A stretch of DNA of 8,206 nt from Actinomycetota bacterium (GTDB lineage Bacteria > Actinomycetota > Acidimicrobiia > Acidimicrobiales > Ilumatobacteraceae). This document shows positions 6,691 to 8,206 of the stretch, piece by piece. The stretch spans positions 1 through 8,206 of the forward strand of contig WLEG01000071.1 in the NCBI GenBank assembly GCA_009704425.1, written 5' to 3'. Position 1 is the first letter of the stretch. Each line of letters opens with the position of its first letter. The notes under the pieces were generated by a model, which saw only the letters and a list, made by a program, of their open reading frames with translations, searched no databases and had not been told where the DNA came from. The position numbers were made by a program, and so were the translations under genes.

Positions 6691-6693
6691 GTT
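6688..6693 (+). promoter_or_regulatory. Putative -10 element of the acyl-CoA dehydrogenase gene, overlapping the ROK stop codon
   Basis: TAGGTT fits TANNNT and is followed by 6 nt and then the ATG at 6700. Its first three bases are the TAG stop of the ROK kinase. No Shine-Dalgarno lies before the ATG, which suits a leaderless start. Read-through from the ROK gene is still possible. Confidence 0.45.
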
Positions 6694-6699
6694 CGCAGC

Positions 6700-7920
6700 A
6701 TGCGTCCGATGTACGAACCCGAGGTCGAAGAGTTTCGTCGGAAGGTCAGGTCGTTCCTCTCGAACAACCTGCCCGCGGATTGGCGGGGCATCGGTCACCT
6801 GGCCGCCGACGAGACGCACGAGTGGGTCATGGGTTGGCGCGCGACGCTCCATCGCGAGGGGTATCTCGCCCCGGGGTGGCCCGCCGAGTACGGAGGCGGA
6901 GGAATGTCCGCTCTCGAGCAGGTGATCGTCGCCGAGGAGTTCGCTCACGCGGGCGTGCCCACCGGAGGACCGAACGACGGTTTCGGGATCACGATGCTCG
7001 GCAACACGTTGTTGCAGTGGGGGACCGAGGAGCAGAAGAAGTACTACCTTCCGCGAATCCTGGCCAACGACGACATCTGGTGTCAGGGGTACAGCGAACC
7101 CAACGCCGGAAGCGATCTCGGAAATCTGGGTTTGAAGGGTGTGCTCGACGGCGACCAGTGGGTGCTGAACGGACAGAAAATCTGGACGTCGGCCGGACAC
7201 CTGGCCGATCACATCTTCACCCTCGTGCGCACCGATCCCGATGCTCCCAAGCACAAGGGAATCTCGTTTCTCCTGGTCGACATGAGGCAACCGGGCGTCG
7301 AGGTGCGGCCGATCAAGATGATCAGCGGCGAGAGCGAATTCAACGAGGTCTTCTACACCGATGCCGTCTGTCCGAAGGACAACGTGGTCGGTGGAGTGAA
7401 CAACGGTTGGGCCGTGGCCATGACCCTGCTCGGATACGAACGCGGAGAAGGTGCCGCGACGGTGCCGGTGCGATTCCAAGCCGAGCTCGATCGGTTGTTG
7501 TTGCTCGCCAAGGAATGCGGCGTGGATCAGGACCCGCGCGTGCGACAGCGCCTGGCTTGGGCGTACTCCAAGGTGCAGATCATGAGGTATCTCGGGTTGC
7601 GCACGTTGACGAAGTTCCTCGCGGGTCATCATCCCGGCCCCGACGGGGGCATCTTCAAGCGGTATTGGAGCGAGTATCACAAGGAAGTCACCGAGTTGTC
7701 GCTCGAGATCCTCGGCGCGGCGTCCCTGGTCGTGGAAGGGCGTCCGCCGATGAACGCCTTCCAGCCCGACGATCGGTCGGCGCCGAACTCCACCGCCAGT
7801 TGGGTGGGGTCGTTCCTGAACGCCCGCGCCGGAACCATCTACGCCGGTTCGTCGCAGATCCAGTCGAACATCATCGGCGAGATGGTCCTCGGACTTCCCA
7901 AGGAACCCCGACCGTCATGA
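6700..7920 (+). CDS. Acyl-CoA dehydrogenase, actinobacterial FadE type
   Basis: A 406-residue FAD-dependent acyl-CoA dehydrogenase that introduces the alpha-beta double bond in a CoA thioester during beta-oxidation of fatty acids, steroid side chains or similar acids, passing electrons to an electron-transfer flavoprotein. Domain order is normal: helical N-terminus (1-125), a beta domain with the signature WCQGYSEPNAGSDL (127-140) and GQKIWTSAGHLADH (158-171), then a helical C-terminus. Glu247 in GYERGEG is the likely catalytic base; as I recall, the actinobacterial steroid enzyme ChsE4 (FadE26) has its base at a similar position. The C-terminal motif TIYAGSSQIQSNIIGEMVLGLP (from 379) is the FAD/dimer-contact region. 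It starts at the first of two nearby ATGs, supported by the TANNNT hexamer. Its TGA is part of an ATGA that begins the chain leading to the next gene. Some actinobacterial FadE enzymes work only as heteromers of two subunits; no second subunit is visible here. Substrate is unknown. Confidence 0.94.
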   Translation: MRPMYEPEVEEFRRKVRSFLSNNLPADWRGIGHLAADETHEWVMGWRATLHREGYLAPGWPAEYGGGGMSALEQVIVAEEFAHAGVPTGGPNDGFGITMLGNTLLQWGTEEQKKYYLPRILANDDIWCQGYSEPNAGSDLGNLGLKGVLDGDQWVLNGQKIWTSAGHLADHIFTLVRTDPDAPKHKGISFLLVDMRQPGVEVRPIKMISGESEFNEVFYTDAVCPKDNVVGGVNNGWAVAMTLLGYERGEGAATVPVRFQAELDRLLLLAKECGVDQDPRVRQRLAWAYSKVQIMRYLGLRTLTKFLAGHHPGPDGGIFKRYWSEYHKEVTELSLEILGAASLVVEGRPPMNAFQPDDRSAPNSTASWVGSFLNARAGTIYAGSSQIQSNIIGEMVLGLPKEPRPS

Positions 7921-7934
7921 CCCGACCGGCATGA
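7917..7934 (+). other. Mini-ORF 1 (MTRPA), first step of the ATGA chain
   Basis: ATG-ACC-CGA-CCG-GCA-TGA. Its ATG overlaps the acyl-CoA dehydrogenase TGA as ATGA, and its own TGA overlaps the next ATG as ATGA. It is too short to be a functional protein. If translated, its role would be to carry ribosomes to the next start. The overlap geometry is seen directly; translation is inference. Confidence 0.4.
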
Positions 7935-7948
7935 GTAGATGGGCATGA
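7931..7948 (+). other. Mini-ORF 2 (MSRWA), second step of the ATGA chain
   Basis: ATG-AGT-AGA-TGG-GCA-TGA. It starts in the ATGA that ends mini-ORF 1 and ends in the ATGA that starts the downstream gene at 7945. It has the same length and geometry as mini-ORF 1 although the unit has diverged, so the 14-nt phase has been kept. Translation is inferred only. Confidence 0.4.
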
Positions 7949-8206
7949 CGTCCGTGGCGCGCTCGTGGTCCTACCTGCGAGTCGCCGTGGCGGTGTTGTT
8001 GCGGCCGTCATACTGGCCGGCGGCCGTCACGGTTCTGCGCCGTCTGGTTCCGCGGGGTTGGTGGCGCCGATCGCCGTTCCTCCCGCTGCCCAGCCCGTCG
8101 TACGTGCGGTTCCGGATGCAGACGCAGTACGGCGGGGAGTCGTCGCGACCGACGGTCCCCGATGTGCTGAAATATCTGCGATGGGTGCGGCAATGGGACG
8201 CGGGTC
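7945..8206 (+). CDS. Unrecognised Trp/Arg-rich protein, 3'-truncated by the window edge
   Basis: The frame from the ATG at 7945 stays open to the window end (87 codons), which is why it has no complete ORF here. The visible protein begins MTSVARSWSYLRVAVAVLL. It has a moderately hydrophobic stretch at about 11-33 broken by Arg and Pro, then a basic aromatic patch RGWWRRSPFLPLPSPSYVRF, then MQTQYGG and a charged segment with DVLKYLRWVRQWD. The regular pattern of aromatic, basic and proline residues suggests a conserved protein rather than a chance frame. I believe similar short proteins occur in Acidimicrobiia, but I cannot name a family or function. The N-terminus might sit at the inner face of the membrane. 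Its ATG is 24 nt after the acyl-CoA dehydrogenase stop, reached through two overlapping mini-ORFs. No Shine-Dalgarno is seen. A GTG at 7954 is an alternative start. Confidence 0.75.
   Translation, partial: MTSVARSWSYLRVAVAVLLRPSYWPAAVTVLRRLVPRGWWRRSPFLPLPSPSYVRFRMQTQYGGESSRPTVPDVLKYLRWVRQWDAG

Larger units (their letters stand above)
7907..7948 (+). repeat. 14-bp tandem repeat, three units, each ending in ATGA
   Basis: Unit 1 (7907-7920) and unit 2 (7921-7934) agree at 13 of 14 bases (CCCGACCGTCATGA and CCCGACCGGCATGA). Unit 3 (7935-7948) agrees with unit 2 at 9 of 14, including the last seven bases GGCATGA. The ATGA tetranucleotides begin at 7917, 7931 and 7945, exactly 14 nt apart. The first holds the acyl-CoA dehydrogenase stop and the last holds the start of the downstream gene. 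Confidence 0.85.

Noticed and set aside
6457..7680. 407-codon minus-strand frame antisense to the ROK and acyl-CoA dehydrogenase genes
   Set aside because: Its composition follows the complement of the real codons and no domain is recognisable.
6672..7934. 420-codon plus-strand frame overlapping the acyl-CoA dehydrogenase
   Set aside because: Arg/Gly-rich shadow. Its last five codons (MTRPA) are mini-ORF 1, but the rest has no family features.
8008..8193. 61-codon minus-strand frame at the window end
   Set aside because: It is antisense to the plus-strand frame that opens at 7945 and has only Arg/Pro-rich shadow composition.

Overview
The window is a GC-rich stretch of bacterial chromosome. 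Its gene content (a DUF3040 membrane protein beside DinB, a moxR-DUF58-transglutaminase cluster, a FadE-type acyl-CoA dehydrogenase) and its leaderless-looking starts point to an actinobacterium. A member of the Acidimicrobiia is my best guess, but that is inference from gene content and memory of similar proteins, not a database match. I see no mobile element, CRISPR array, rRNA or tRNA.

Layout. On the plus strand, positions 1-1028 hold the 3' part of a Y-family DNA polymerase IV gene (dinB; its first ~90 codons lie outside the window). A short gap follows with a good promoter and Shine-Dalgarno for a small two-helix DUF3040 membrane protein (1095-1424). Its stop codon lies in a 26-bp tandem repeat (1398-1467) that fills the gap to the convergent gene. 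On the minus strand, reading from 5762 down to 1473, three genes form a tight operon: a MoxR AAA+ ATPase, a DUF58 protein and a large membrane-anchored transglutaminase-like protein of the TgpA type. The gaps between them are 2 and 1 nt. Divergent from moxR on the plus strand are a ROK-family sugar kinase (5830-6690), an acyl-CoA dehydrogenase (6700-7920) and the start of an unrecognised Trp/Arg-rich protein (7945 to the window end).

How the parts work together. The MoxR/DUF58/TgpA trio is a recurrent bacterial module. The ATPase probably acts as a chaperone-like remodeller for the other two, and the transglutaminase domain faces the outside of the membrane. The ROK kinase and acyl-CoA dehydrogenase look like ordinary metabolic genes with their own start signals. 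DinB gives error-prone translesion synthesis. DUF3040 has no known function.

The most unusual features are at gene boundaries. (1) Between the acyl-CoA dehydrogenase and the next gene, a 14-bp near-repeat places three ATGA start/stop overlaps exactly 14 nt apart. This makes a chain of two 5-codon mini-ORFs, so a ribosome could in principle step from one gene to the next by successive termination and re-initiation. (2) The DUF3040 stop codon is duplicated in a 26-bp tandem repeat whose units each fold into a GNRA-tetraloop hairpin. (3) Three genes (moxR, the ROK kinase, the acyl-CoA dehydrogenase) have a TANNNT hexamer 6-7 nt before the ATG, as expected for leaderless mRNAs. In one case the hexamer begins with the stop codon of the preceding gene.
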